DNA from: Pseudomonas congelans
Lineage (GTDB): Bacteria > Pseudomonadota > Gammaproteobacteria > Pseudomonadales > Pseudomonadaceae
Reading direction: 5' to 3'
Length of the DNA stretch: 64,000 nucleotides
Assembly (NCBI RefSeq): GCF_900103225.1
Contig: NZ_FNJH01000002.1
Location: forward strand, 62,001-126,000
The position numbers were made by a program, and so were the translations under genes. This document shows positions 37,507-45,686 of the stretch, in pieces (the stretch's first letter is position 1; every line of letters begins with the position of its first letter). Under the pieces are notes generated by a model. The model was not told where the DNA came from. It was given only the letters and a program-made list of their open reading frames with translations, and ran no database searches.

Positions 37507-37707
37507 TTAGTAGGTCGCCGGTTTTTGTTCCGACGGGTCGTTGGCGTAAGAGACTGCGCCGCCACTGGGCTGGCCGCTCATCATGTTCTTGATGGCGTCT
37601 ACACCGCTTCCGGCCAATTGCTGACCGGCACCTTGAGCGACGTTGCGCATGGCATCCTGAGCGATCGGAGCCAGGGGACGTGCGATTGCAGCGAGTGCTT
37701 GGAGCAT
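37507..37707 (-). CDS. small Ala/Gln-rich protein at the end of the hrpF operon, unknown
   Basis: 66 aa with AGAGGAAA 8 nt before ATG, a strong ribosome site. The sequence (LQALAAIARPLAPIAQDAMRNVAQGAGQQLAGSGVDAIKNMMSGQPSGG...) is one amphipathic helix, then a Gly/Ser turn and a polar tail. There is no signal peptide. It lies 163 nt downstream of avrF on the same strand with no hrp box of its own. The size and composition recall small secreted pilin-like or needle-like proteins, but this is only a resemblance. Confidence 0.55.
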   Translation of the reverse strand: MLQALAAIARPLAPIAQDAMRNVAQGAGQQLAGSGVDAIKNMMSGQPSGGAVSYANDPSEQKPATY

Positions 37708-37870
37708 GGGGATTTCCTCTCTGGTTTATGAACAACGTTATGGTTTAACCGGTTGAAGGCACCTGAGCCGATCCGGCCGCAGGTTGAACCTGGTGGCCCG
37801 GAAAAGATCACGCGCGGCGTCAGGAGCGGCTGTTGTCCCAGCGCAACCCGAGCTGGAACGCCGAGCGCTC

Positions 37871-38257
37871 CTAGCGCACCAATATCTTGCGCAGGGTTCC
37901 GAGACGATCGACAAACCCCATGATCCATTGACAGAAGCTCAGCTCGTCAAGCCTGCCAAGGTCTTGCTGGGCGCACAGGCGCACGCTGTTCTGCGCATCC
38001 AGCGCCAGCCAGCATCCGCCCATCTGTTCAGGCTTGAAGTTGAGCTGCAGCAAACGCTCGTGAACGCCCGGGCCGGCTTGATCAAGATCGATACGTGCGT
38101 GTACGAACGCTACGTCACCGGGGGCCGGGACTTCGATGTTGGCCAATTCTTGGCCTTGCTCATCGGCCAGTGCACACAGGCCATTCTCGAACGCCAGTGG
38201 ACTGCCAGCCTGAGCGGCCAGGGCCGCAAGCAGGCGATCTGCATGAGGTGTGCTCAC
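37871..38257 (-). CDS. avrF: AvrF/ShcE-like chaperone of AvrE
   Basis: 128 aa from GTG 38257 with GGAG 8 nt upstream. Size and shape fit class I (CesT-like) effector chaperones: acidic, an N-terminal helix, then beta-rich LAFENGLCALADEQGQELANIEVP... and LQLNFKPEQMGGCWLALD. AvrF is the known chaperone of AvrE, whose gene lies next to it on the opposite strand. It is 40 nt from hrpV. Confidence 0.85.
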   Translation of the reverse strand: MSTPHADRLLAALAAQAGSPLAFENGLCALADEQGQELANIEVPAPGDVAFVHARIDLDQAGPGVHERLLQLNFKPEQMGGCWLALDAQNSVRLCAQQDLGRLDELSFCQWIMGFVDRLGTLRKILVR

Positions 38258-38297
38258 AAGTTATGCTCCGTATCAGCTATGAGGAACCTGACGGGTC

Positions 38298-38663
38298 TCA
38301 ATGACGCGACAGGCTCTTGCCAAGATGCTCCAGCCCCATCAGTTGCAATTGATGGGTGCTGATTTCATCCAGTGCGGCTCTGTCCAGCTCACCCGGCAGA
38401 CAGCGCCAGATCACGAATTCACGACGTGAGTCCAGAAACAGAAAGTAATCGTGGTAGCGTTCCGGGTCATCGAAACGACGTTCAAGCGCCTCGCCAAACT
38501 GCGACGGGCCAAGGTTGTGCCAGTCGACCTGCAGGGCCAGCCCCCAGTCCATGCACTCACGGCGCGTACAGAACGACACGCCCGCAGCGATTTCCCAGAT
38601 GGCAGGACGCCCTGCCACCACTTCGGCGTAGAACTGCTCCTTGTCAATATTACGAGTGGTCAT
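38298..38663 (-). CDS. hrpV: HrpV, anti-activator of HrpS
   Basis: 121 aa from ATG 38663; GGAGGA is spaced about 10 nt before it, while the TTG at 38672 lies too close to that site. It matches HrpV in length (about 115) and position after hrpT. HrpV binds HrpS and blocks hrpL activation in P. syringae; HrpG relieves this. The CTRRECMDWGLALQVDWHNLGPSQFGEALE region is the most conserved-looking part. Confidence 0.87.
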   Translation of the reverse strand: MTTRNIDKEQFYAEVVAGRPAIWEIAAGVSFCTRRECMDWGLALQVDWHNLGPSQFGEALERRFDDPERYHDYFLFLDSRREFVIWRCLPGELDRAALDEISTHQLQLMGLEHLGKSLSRH

Positions 38664-38668
38664 AACTT

Positions 38669-38872
38669 TCAATCCTCCAGAGGCACTCGAGTAAAATCGA
38701 CCTGTTCATCCCCCAGGCCGAGACCGTCGCGCATTTGCGGCGGCCACCAGATAACAACCTCACGGTTAGTGGAGGTTGGCCGATCACATGCCTCCCCGGT
38801 GCATCCGGAGTGACCAAAGGATGAGCAACCGGCCAATATCAAAACAGTGACAGCAAGTACCAGAGCCTTCAT
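38669..38872 (-). CDS. hrpT: HrpT, outer-membrane lipoprotein (secretin pilotin-like)
   Basis: 67 aa. The signal ALVLAVTVLILAGC ends in a lipobox with Cys16. It overlaps the hrcC stop by 4 nt. HrpT helps HrcC reach the outer membrane. Length agrees with P. syringae HrpT. Confidence 0.9.
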   Translation of the reverse strand: MKALVLAVTVLILAGCSSFGHSGCTGEACDRPTSTNREVVIWWPPQMRDGLGLGDEQVDFTRVPLED

Positions 38873-40974
38873 GGCTGGCGCACCTCCGCGGCAGTTGTCA
38901 GCAAGGAGCGGCGTGATGGCGCACCGCTGTTGACCTTGGGTGGTCGCAAGGCAATGAACACCTCGGCCTCGCCACCAGGTGGCACCCAGGCGTTGGGCCA
39001 GACACTCACACCCACCACGTAGCGCCCGCCACAACCGGCTTCATCGACGCGTTGCGGTTTGTCGGTGGTATTGCGCACCAGAGCCACTGCGATGCCGAAC
39101 CCCTGATCGCTGGCATACCACTGGGCGCGACGCGGATCGAGCTGCAGCGCAGGATTGCCGTCACACAGTGTCTCCGGACGCAGCGGGATCGAAGCACTGG
39201 TGAATCCGGCAGGAACCGTGCCGCGGATCATTTCACTCAGGGCATTGCTGACCACGGTGCGGTTAGGCTGCTCGGCACCCTCGCGGCGTTCCTTGATCTT
39301 GTTCAGACGGTCCTGCACATGATTGGGATTGCCATAGTCGATATAACGCATCGGATTGACCTGATCACCGACCAGGCGCGGGGTAAGGATGAACAGCCGC
39401 TCGCGATTGGACTGGCCCCGCTCGCGTGCGGTAAACAGCAGCTTGCCCAGAATCGGAATGGCGCTCAGGTACGGCACTTTCTTCGTCCGCTCGTTATTTT
39501 CATAAACGTGGAAACCACCCACCACCAGCGAGGCTTTCTCGGCGATGACGGCCTGAGTGCTGACGTTGCCACGCCTTACCGATGGCTGCTCGGCGCGGAT
39601 ATTGGACTCCTCGATCTGCCCGTCCTCGATGTCGACGACCAGCTGGATCATCTGGTTCTTGGCACCGGACGCGGTAATCGAGCGGGGAATGACCTGCAGA
39701 CTGGTGCCTGCGGTCAACGGCTGGAAGTTGGCGACCCGTTCGCCCACGGCTTCGAGAATCTCGGTCTGGCTGAAGTCGATCACTGCAGGCTGGTTTTCCA
39801 GGGTCAGCACCGATGGATTACCGATTACCGTGGCCGACCCGTTGCCTTCCAGGGCACGCAGCCCGGCAAAGAACTTGTCCTGATCCTGGACGAACATGGT
39901 TGAGCTGCGGCCGTTCTCGGCAATGTTCGCTCCGCCGCTGAAGTTGCCGGCGCTCAGCCCCCAGTTGCTGGACAGTTCGTCCATCTGGCTGCGGTCGACG
40001 TCGACGATGATCGCGTCGATTTCGATCACATTGCGCGGTTTGTCCAATTCCTCGACAAGATCCTTGTAGATCGAGCGGCGCTCGGGTGCGTCGTAGATCA
40101 GCACGGCGTTATTGCGTACGTCGGCCTCGACCCTGATATGACTGCGCGAACGACTGGAGCGCTGTTCATCTTCGCTCGGAGGCTGGTAATTCTGGCCGGC
40201 AAACTCGCTCGAACGGGAGTCATCGAATAACTGCGGAAAGTTGCTCGCATCAGCACCGAAGCCACCCATGCCTGCCATCGGCAGCGTACCGGAACGCAAC
40301 GCATCGGCATTCAAGGCTCCGCCGCCGAGCGACGAGGCACGGCGTTCGAGCAGGTTGCGCAGCAGCGTGGCAACGCCATCGATTTTCAGGCTTTCGCCGC
40401 GATACTTGATCGGTCTGTCTGCAGCGTTGGCGAAGCGCAGCGGCAGGTAAATGACCTCCTGCTTTTCATCGCGGCTCTTCTGCTTCTTGCTGAAATCCTC
40501 GATCAGCTCGACATACTTGCGCGGGCCACGCACCAGCACCACGCCCTGCTCGGGCAACGCACCCCAGCCGAAACGCTTGTCCAGCAGGCCGACATCGGTC
40601 AACGCCTCGCTGAGGTCGTCCACGGATTTCTCGTCCACTTCAATACGTTTCGACTGCTGCTGGTCGAGTGGGCTGACATACAGGCTGTTGTTGTAAACGA
40701 ACCATTGAAACTTGTGCTCAAGCCCCAGGCGGTCCAGAAAGGCTTCCGGACTTTCGCTGCGCATCCGGCCGTTTACGGTGCCGCTGATTCCCTCCGCCTC
40801 CAGCTTGACGCCAAAGCTTTCGGCGAAGTCGTTGAGCACCTGGCTCAGCGGGGCATTCTTGGCGTCATAGGCATACGGTGTATCGCGCCATTGTTCCGGT
40901 ACAACTGCCAGGGTGGGCGTCGCCCAGAGCATCGCAGCCATCAAGGGCAGGCAGGTCCAGGCTGTTCTAGCCAT
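38869..40974 (-). CDS. hrcC: HrcC, outer-membrane secretin (SctC)
   Basis: 701 aa. The signal peptide is WTCLPLMAAMLWATPTLA. N-domains follow (TPYAYDAKNAPLSQVLNDFAESFGVKLEAEGISG..., about 30-300). The secretin core (VEIDAIIVDVDRSQMDELSSNWGL..., KVPYLSAIPILGKLLFTARERGQSNRERLFILTPRLV) is complete. It forms the outer ring through which the Hrp pilus passes. Confidence 0.95.
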   Translation of the reverse strand: MARTAWTCLPLMAAMLWATPTLAVVPEQWRDTPYAYDAKNAPLSQVLNDFAESFGVKLEAEGISGTVNGRMRSESPEAFLDRLGLEHKFQWFVYNNSLYVSPLDQQQSKRIEVDEKSVDDLSEALTDVGLLDKRFGWGALPEQGVVLVRGPRKYVELIEDFSKKQKSRDEKQEVIYLPLRFANAADRPIKYRGESLKIDGVATLLRNLLERRASSLGGGALNADALRSGTLPMAGMGGFGADASNFPQLFDDSRSSEFAGQNYQPPSEDEQRSSRSRSHIRVEADVRNNAVLIYDAPERRSIYKDLVEELDKPRNVIEIDAIIVDVDRSQMDELSSNWGLSAGNFSGGANIAENGRSSTMFVQDQDKFFAGLRALEGNGSATVIGNPSVLTLENQPAVIDFSQTEILEAVGERVANFQPLTAGTSLQVIPRSITASGAKNQMIQLVVDIEDGQIEESNIRAEQPSVRRGNVSTQAVIAEKASLVVGGFHVYENNERTKKVPYLSAIPILGKLLFTARERGQSNRERLFILTPRLVGDQVNPMRYIDYGNPNHVQDRLNKIKERREGAEQPNRTVVSNALSEMIRGTVPAGFTSASIPLRPETLCDGNPALQLDPRRAQWYASDQGFGIAVALVRNTTDKPQRVDEAGCGGRYVVGVSVWPNAWVPPGGEAEVFIALRPPKVNSGAPSRRSLLTTAAEVRQP

Positions 40975-41407
40975 TCATAAGTCCTCTGTGCAAAAGTCCC
41001 AGGCCCAGCGAAGCCTGAATGGCTGGTCGGCTAGCGGGTTGGCGGGGTGCCTGCTCGGCAAGTACCTGAATCCAGGCGGCTTGCTGATTGGCCAGGTTTT
41101 CTACCGTGGCGATCAGGGTCGAGGTGTCGGCATCGGCGTTCAGCCAGCGCACCAGACAGGCTCGCTGTTGACGGCTGTCGTAAGCGAGGGCAATAGGGTC
41201 GTCCCCCATCAGGCTGGCCTCGGCGAGGCGAAGCAAAGGTGCCAATTGCTCGTTTTGCATACCAATGCGCCCAGGCAACGCGACGCGGCAGAAGAAACCA
41301 CCACGGTTCTGCACCTGGATGCTGACTCCGTCCACCCAGCATTCGAACAGCCCGCCAGCCTCGAGGCGGCAGGCTTCGAGCTGAGCGTACAGCTCATTGG
41401 AAGCCAT
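40967..41407 (-). CDS. hrpG: HrpG, chaperone-like regulator
   Basis: 146 aa with an acidic chaperone-like fold pattern (ASNELYAQLEACRLEAGGLFECWVDGVSIQVQ...). It overlaps hrpF and hrcC. In P. syringae HrpG binds HrpV and frees HrpS. This is not the Xanthomonas regulator of the same name. Confidence 0.85.
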   Translation of the reverse strand: MASNELYAQLEACRLEAGGLFECWVDGVSIQVQNRGGFFCRVALPGRIGMQNEQLAPLLRLAEASLMGDDPIALAYDSRQQRACLVRWLNADADTSTLIATVENLANQQAAWIQVLAEQAPRQPASRPAIQASLGLGLLHRGLMNG

Positions 41408-41615
41408 CGAGCACCGTCTTGGTCAGGCTGTGCTTGACCTTGAACGCCTGGTTCATGGCGAAGTTGGCCGAAGAGGTTTTCATGGTCTCTTCAAAAATAG
41501 CCTGCATGTTCTCGACACTGGGGTCGTCGGCGGCGGCTTTGGTCACCGACTCATAGCTGCGATTGGCTCGCTCGTAGTTGTTGTCCAGCCGTCTTTCCAG
41601 GGCGTTGGTCGTCAT
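41394..41615 (-). CDS. hrpF: HrpF, small pilin-subunit partner
   Basis: 73 aa, helical (TTNALERRLDNNYERANRSYESVTKAAADDPSVENMQAIFEETMK...). It is the first gene after its hrp box and overlaps hrpG by 14 nt. The P. syringae HrpF of similar size (about 74) supports HrpA stability and secretion. It is unrelated to the Xanthomonas translocon protein HrpF. Confidence 0.9.
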   Translation of the reverse strand: MTTNALERRLDNNYERANRSYESVTKAAADDPSVENMQAIFEETMKTSSANFAMNQAFKVKHSLTKTVLDGFQ

Positions 41616-41646
41616 GGCGCGTTCTCTCGAAAAAGGATGACAGTGA

Positions 41647-41675
41647 TGAGTGGTCGCGCCGCGGAAAACGGTTCC
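41647..41675 (-). promoter_or_regulatory. hrp box of the hrpF operon
   Basis: On the minus strand GGAACC-N16-CCACTCA, 32 nt before the hrpF start and just beyond hrpE. It should drive hrpF-hrpG-hrcC-hrpT-hrpV and, by read-through, avrF and the 66-aa gene. Confidence 0.92.
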
Positions 41676-41727
41676 GTGACCCGTCACATTGATCATTTTT
41701 TTGAAAGCTGCGTCACGCGGGAGCCGT

Positions 41728-42300
41728 TCAGGCAAGCTCAAGCACGCACGTGCGCAGGCGTTCCCAGTCGAGGCCGAAATCGCCCTGCTCGGTGCTCAGC
41801 AACAACGTGCCGGAAGCGAGGCCGGTATCACGCTCCAGTTGCCAATGCGCTCGGGGTTGGTGCTGCAGCCAGGCCTCGACGGGTTCATGCATGTCCACTG
41901 CACAACGCAAGGTGGCACGCACCGGCCGGGACTGGCTCTGGTCAAGCTGACGTACCAGCGCCAAGGCACGTTGTTCCTGGGGAAACTCGTCCAGCAAGGT
42001 CTTCAGGGTCTGGCTCAACAGGCCTTGTGCCTGCTCGACCAGCGCGTCGCGTTGTGCCTGACGTTCAGCCTCCCAGTCACCCAGAAAGGCATCGGCACGC
42101 GCCCAGAAATCTGCTTGAGCCTCGGCAAGCATGCGCTCGACTTCAACCTGGGCATCAGCGAGCAGCGCCTGCGCTTCAGCGCGAGCGCGTTGCAGATATT
42201 CACTGGCCAAAGCCACATCACTGAAACACTCACGACGCAACAAGGGCTGGGCCAGGCTGGGAAGGTTCGGGTCAAGGCTAAGCTTGCGGCGAATGAACAT
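41728..42300 (-). CDS. hrpE: HrpE, ATPase stator (SctL/HrcL)
   Basis: 190 aa from ATG 42300. A long N-terminal helix (ASEYLQRARAEAQALLADAQVEVERMLAEAQADFWARADAF) is followed by a globular C-terminal domain, the FliH/YscL layout. It regulates HrcN. It overlaps hrpD by 23 nt and ends the hrpA operon. Confidence 0.9.
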   Translation of the reverse strand: MFIRRKLSLDPNLPSLAQPLLRRECFSDVALASEYLQRARAEAQALLADAQVEVERMLAEAQADFWARADAFLGDWEAERQAQRDALVEQAQGLLSQTLKTLLDEFPQEQRALALVRQLDQSQSRPVRATLRCAVDMHEPVEAWLQHQPRAHWQLERDTGLASGTLLLSTEQGDFGLDWERLRTCVLELA

Positions 42301-42838
42301 GAGGTTCCTCCAGAACTCGTTGCAACGCGGCACGCCAGAGCATATCCAGACGTCTGGGCTCGTTGCATGGCTGCGGCTCGATAGCCATCGCCATAGCCCG
42401 TGGCCATAACAGGCGCAGACGCTGCCACTGCTGCTCGCCACACCATTGGGCCAGCAATTGAAGAGGCTCAATGTGCTCGTCGGGCAACCAGCTGCCGGGA
42501 CGCAGCGCCTTGGCAATACTGCGACACCAAGGGCGTAAATCGTCATTGGGCAAAGGCCGGGTGGCGCGCGCGGTACACAGGTGTTCAACGACCGCGAGCA
42601 CCGTCTCTCGCTGCTCGCTTGCCTGAATAAGTCCCACGATCAGCGCATCGGGCAGCAGCGGACTGCTGGCCTGTACGCCAAACGCCGTACCCAGATGATC
42701 CGGGTGTAGCGATGAGAGCAGAACAAACTGGTCATTACTCAACTGACGCTCGCCCAGCACGCTGGACCAGCTGGGGTCAGCCCACTGCCAGGGGCGCAGC
42801 CACCATTGCAGCCAGTAGTGGGCCAGCGCCTGATTCAT
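42278..42838 (-). CDS. hrpD: HrpD, sorting-platform adaptor (SctK-like)
   Basis: 186 aa from ATG 42838, overlapping hrcJ by 4 nt. Trp- and Leu-rich (NQALAHYWLQWWLRPWQWADPSW). The position between hrcJ and hrpE matches P. syringae hrpD. SctK assignment is by position and size. Confidence 0.85.
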   Translation of the reverse strand: MNQALAHYWLQWWLRPWQWADPSWSSVLGERQLSNDQFVLLSSLHPDHLGTAFGVQASSPLLPDALIVGLIQASEQRETVLAVVEHLCTARATRPLPNDDLRPWCRSIAKALRPGSWLPDEHIEPLQLLAQWCGEQQWQRLRLLWPRAMAMAIEPQPCNEPRRLDMLWRAALQRVLEEPHVHSPQA

Positions 42839-43665
42839 GTGGCGCGCTCGCCCGCTGGAACGACATCGGTCCCCGGCGCGGGGGGTGCAGAACGCCTGCC
42901 GAGAAAACCGAGCAACGTATGACGCAGGGCCGGACGCAGCCAGAGCGCCAGACCGGCGAGCAAGACAAAAATCCCCACAGCGAGCGCAACACTCCACGCC
43001 TTGAGCGAGCCAAGCTGCTGTTCGGGCACCAGAAACGGGCCGAAACTGACCAGTACCTGCTGCTCCTGGTACGCCTGGGCGTCGACAAACACCACCGAAA
43101 GTTTTTCGGTGTTATCCAGAGCGCCCGCCATACCCGGAATACTGCTGGACACCATGCGCCGGATTCTCGGCAACACCGTGTCCGGGTCGAGGCTGGCGGC
43201 ATGCTTGATGAAAACTGCGGCAGAGGCCGGCTGCACTGGCTCACCAGGCGCGACACGCTCGGGCAATACCACGTGCACACGGGCAACGATGACCCCGTCG
43301 ATCTGCGACAAGGTCGACTCAAGCTCCTGAGACAAGGCGTAGATATAGCGGGCCCGCTCTTCCAGAGGCGTGGAAATGACCCCTTCTTTCTTGAAAATTT
43401 CACCCAGGTTGGTACGCGTACGTCTCGGCAGCCCCGCCGCCTCCAGCACCCGCACTGCGCGGTTGATATCGCTGGCCGAGAGCAGCACGCTCACGCCTTC
43501 CTTGTTGCTGCGCTTGGTAGCCTCGATGTGCTTGCTCGAAAGCTCGGCGATCACGTCGTTGGCATCGTTCTCCGACAGCTTGCCGTGCAGCTCGATCTCG
43601 TCGCCGCAGGCGCTGAGTAACAGTACCAGCCCGATCATGCCCAGATGTCGCAGAAAATGCCTCAT
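42835..43665 (-). CDS. hrcJ: HrcJ, inner-membrane ring lipoprotein (SctJ)
   Basis: 276 aa from ATG 43665; a GTG at 43680 overlapping the hrpB stop is an alternative. The lipobox LLLSAC gives Cys20. The periplasmic FliF/EscJ domain (ELHGKLSENDANDVIAELSSKHIEATKRSNKEGVSVLLSASDINRAVRVLEAAGLPR) is followed by a C-terminal membrane helix (SVALAVGIFVLLAGLALWL). It forms the ring with HrpQ. Confidence 0.94.
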   Translation of the reverse strand: MRHFLRHLGMIGLVLLLSACGDEIELHGKLSENDANDVIAELSSKHIEATKRSNKEGVSVLLSASDINRAVRVLEAAGLPRRTRTNLGEIFKKEGVISTPLEERARYIYALSQELESTLSQIDGVIVARVHVVLPERVAPGEPVQPASAAVFIKHAASLDPDTVLPRIRRMVSSSIPGMAGALDNTEKLSVVFVDAQAYQEQQVLVSFGPFLVPEQQLGSLKAWSVALAVGIFVLLAGLALWLRPALRHTLLGFLGRRSAPPAPGTDVVPAGERAT

Positions 43666-43676
43666 CAGCCCATCCG

Positions 43677-44051
43677 TCACTGCATGTTGGTGAGTTTGTC
43701 CAAGGCTTGCGAACCCTTGCTGATCATTTTTACCGACAGTGAGGTTTGCAAGTAGTAGGAGCTCAGCGCCCGGCTGGCCTCCATGAATTTCATCGGGTCC
43801 GAGTCCAGGGAGGCTTCACGAAGCGCCTTGCCGGCGTCCTTGGACATGTCCTCCAGAGACAGGGCCTTGCGCGTGAGCGGGTTCATCACCTGCTCGGAGA
43901 AGCTCCCCGCAGCCTCGGTGGGCTCGGTCTTCTGAAGAGCAGCCTTGAACCAGTCGGCATCGCCGCGAGTCGCGGAGCCCTCTTGCTCCTCCAGTTCCGG
44001 CTTGAGTGCCGCGGCGGAGGCCGAGCTGTTATCCAGTTTTCCAATCGACAT
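43677..44051 (-). CDS. hrpB: HrpB, inner-rod protein (SctI-like)
   Basis: 124 aa. The C-terminal block (EASRALSSYYLQTSLSVKMISKGSQALDKLTNMQ) has the YscI/PrgJ inner-rod pattern. It lies between hrpZ and hrcJ as in all P. syringae islands and is probably secreted. Confidence 0.88.
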   Translation of the reverse strand: MSIGKLDNSSASAAALKPELEEQEGSATRGDADWFKAALQKTEPTEAAGSFSEQVMNPLTRKALSLEDMSKDAGKALREASLDSDPMKFMEASRALSSYYLQTSLSVKMISKGSQALDKLTNMQ

Positions 44052-44071
44052 ATCGACCTCCGTCGCGGTTG

Positions 44072-45052
44072 TCAGCTAAACATTTTGTCCATGATTGATC
44101 CGGCGGTCTGCGAGGCATCCTGGCTCAGAGCCTGGCTCTGCGCGGAAGCCCCACCCTGAGTGCCGCCTTGCATCAGCTTGAGGAAGTCCTCGGCACTGAG
44201 GGTGACGCTCACGTTGCCGCCGCCGAAGTTTCCACCACCAGGACCGCCAGCCGATCCGCCACCGCCGCCTTCACCAGAGGAGATGGGCAAGCCACTGTTT
44301 GCCAGCATGCCCGACGATGACGCAGAGCCACTGGCAGCGCTTTGGCCCAGCATATTGATCGCATCCTGAAAGGCGCTGGCCTCGGCGCTGTTGAGCTTGA
44401 AGTCAGGATTGCCTTTGTCATCGACCTCATTGAGTTCGTCAGACCACGACTTGGTGTTGCCGTCTGCGTCATGCGGAGAACCAAACTCCTCGGGATGCTG
44501 ATCCATGAACTGCGCAACCTCTTCGAGGATGGCTTTGTCCTTTTCGTCAAACGTGGCCCCCCCCGAATTGGAGGCTTCATCAGAAGGTTGCAGCAGGCTG
44601 TTGAGCTTTTCCTGAGCCAGGCCGCCAAGCAGTTTGGACAATATGTCTTCACCGCCTGCGCCGCTACTGCCGCCCGCCCCCGCGCTGCCACCGAGCAGTT
44701 GCTCGATCATGCCGCTCAAGGCTTCCTTGAGTTCTTCCGGCGACATGTTCTGCACCGTAGAGGCGCCTGTGCCCTGCGCGGCGCCCTGCGCACCGCTGCC
44801 TGCGCCCATCTGCTGGAGCATCGAACCGAGGGCTTTTTCAAGGAAATCGGAGAGCATTTTGACCAGCGGGTTGTCGCTGTTGACCTGACCCTTGTCATTG
44901 GTCATCGACTTGACCAATGTGTCCAGCGCGGCATCCAGGGTCTGTGGGCGCTCACTTGCGCCAGACGCGTTCGTGCCGAATCGCGTCTGCGACTCGTTGC
45001 CGAGGCCGAACGACCGACTGTTATTTTCGATATTCATGGGGGAGATAGACAT
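44072..45052 (-). CDS. hrpZ: HrpZ harpin
   Basis: 326 aa, Gly-rich, no cysteine seen, acidic. An amphipathic helix-rich N-terminal part (LDAALDTLVKSMTNDKGQVNSDNPLVKMLSDFLEKALGSMLQQMG) is followed by Gly/Ser-rich blocks (GSAGAGGSSGAGG, GEGGGGGSAGGPGGG). These are harpin traits. Harpins are secreted, form membrane pores and elicit plant defence. AGAGGA precedes ATG. Confidence 0.92.
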   Translation of the reverse strand: MSISPMNIENNSRSFGLGNESQTRFGTNASGASERPQTLDAALDTLVKSMTNDKGQVNSDNPLVKMLSDFLEKALGSMLQQMGAGSGAQGAAQGTGASTVQNMSPEELKEALSGMIEQLLGGSAGAGGSSGAGGEDILSKLLGGLAQEKLNSLLQPSDEASNSGGATFDEKDKAILEEVAQFMDQHPEEFGSPHDADGNTKSWSDELNEVDDKGNPDFKLNSAEASAFQDAINMLGQSAASGSASSSGMLANSGLPISSGEGGGGGSAGGPGGGNFGGGNVSVTLSAEDFLKLMQGGTQGGASAQSQALSQDASQTAGSIMDKMFS

Positions 45053-45090
45053 GCCTATACGTCCTCTGATGATCAGGCATACAAGAATGA

Positions 45091-45135
45091 CGGCGGCGTC
45101 GTGGCAAACCTCGCAACAGGCTTGCCAAGCCGCCG
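45091..45135 (-). promoter_or_regulatory. hairpin between hrpA and hrpZ
   Basis: An inner stem (10 bp, one mismatch, 45102-45111 with 45118-45127) is extended by an outer GC-only stem (45091-45097 with 45129-45135). There is no U tract. It could attenuate read-through or protect the 3' end of the hrpA message so that pilin exceeds harpin. Confidence 0.6.
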
Positions 45136-45145
45136 CCAGACGCGA

Positions 45146-45427
45146 TCAGTAGCTGATGGAGCCGACGTTCTGCGAGACGTTGTTCATGTGATTGATGTCG
45201 GCTTTCTGGACCATGCTCTGCACGGCGTTTTCAGCTTGTACCTTGACGCTTTCGCGACCGGCATTAGTGACCTTGGAGTCAGCTGCGCCCGTGGCGTCGG
45301 ACAAGTTCTCGGCGTTCTCGGAGGAGCGATCGGTCATGCCACCGTCACTGCCCGCGGTCATCGCGCCGAACGCGTTGGAAGCACTGCCAATAGTGTTATT
45401 AATGGAGTTAAAAAGATTGCCCAGCAT
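45146..45427 (-). CDS. hrpA: HrpA, Hrp pilus subunit (divergent, short)
   Basis: 93 aa against about 108-113 in well-known P. syringae pilins. A variable N-terminus (LGNLFNSINNTIGSASNAFGAMTAG) is followed by a C-terminal helix (VKVQAENAVQSMVQKADINHMNN) and the end GSISY, like the usual ...GISY terminus. It is first after its hrp box and GAGGTG precedes ATG. Pilin identity rests on position, size and the C-terminus. Confidence 0.88.
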   Translation of the reverse strand: MLGNLFNSINNTIGSASNAFGAMTAGSDGGMTDRSSENAENLSDATGAADSKVTNAGRESVKVQAENAVQSMVQKADINHMNNVSQNVGSISY

Positions 45428-45498
45428 AATGCACCTCAGCTTGTTGAATAGCGTGGGAGATTCAGGCCTGACACGGTTGGATCGTCAGTCCTGATCAC

Positions 45499-45527
45499 TG
45501 AGTGGGCACGAGGAAGAAAGCAGTTCC
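45499..45527 (-). promoter_or_regulatory. hrp box of the hrpA operon
   Basis: On the minus strand GGAACT-N16-CCACTCA, 71 nt before hrpA. The T at the last -35 position is allowed by the consensus GGAACY. It drives hrpA-hrpZ-hrpB-hrcJ-hrpD-hrpE. Confidence 0.88.
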
Positions 45528-45686
45528 ACTTTTAACGAATTGATTAGTCGGTGACTGACGAATGAAGTCGTTGGCGACGGCCGCCGCAGTGAGCGCCAGA
45601 GGCGCGCAACCATTGCAGATACTGGCTGCAGGGCCGGGATCGAAGGTTAAAACGGTATTGAGAACCGAGTCGGATAAAACGAGGCG

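Noticed and set aside
37708..37870. Possible separate hrp box for the 66-aa gene
   Set aside because: No GGAACY and CCAC pair with 15-16 nt spacing was found on the minus strand in this gap.
45453..45480. Alternative hrp box nearer to hrpA (CCAACC...CCACGCT)
   Set aside because: Spacing is 18 nt, and both halves carry mismatches; the box at 45499-45527 fits the consensus.
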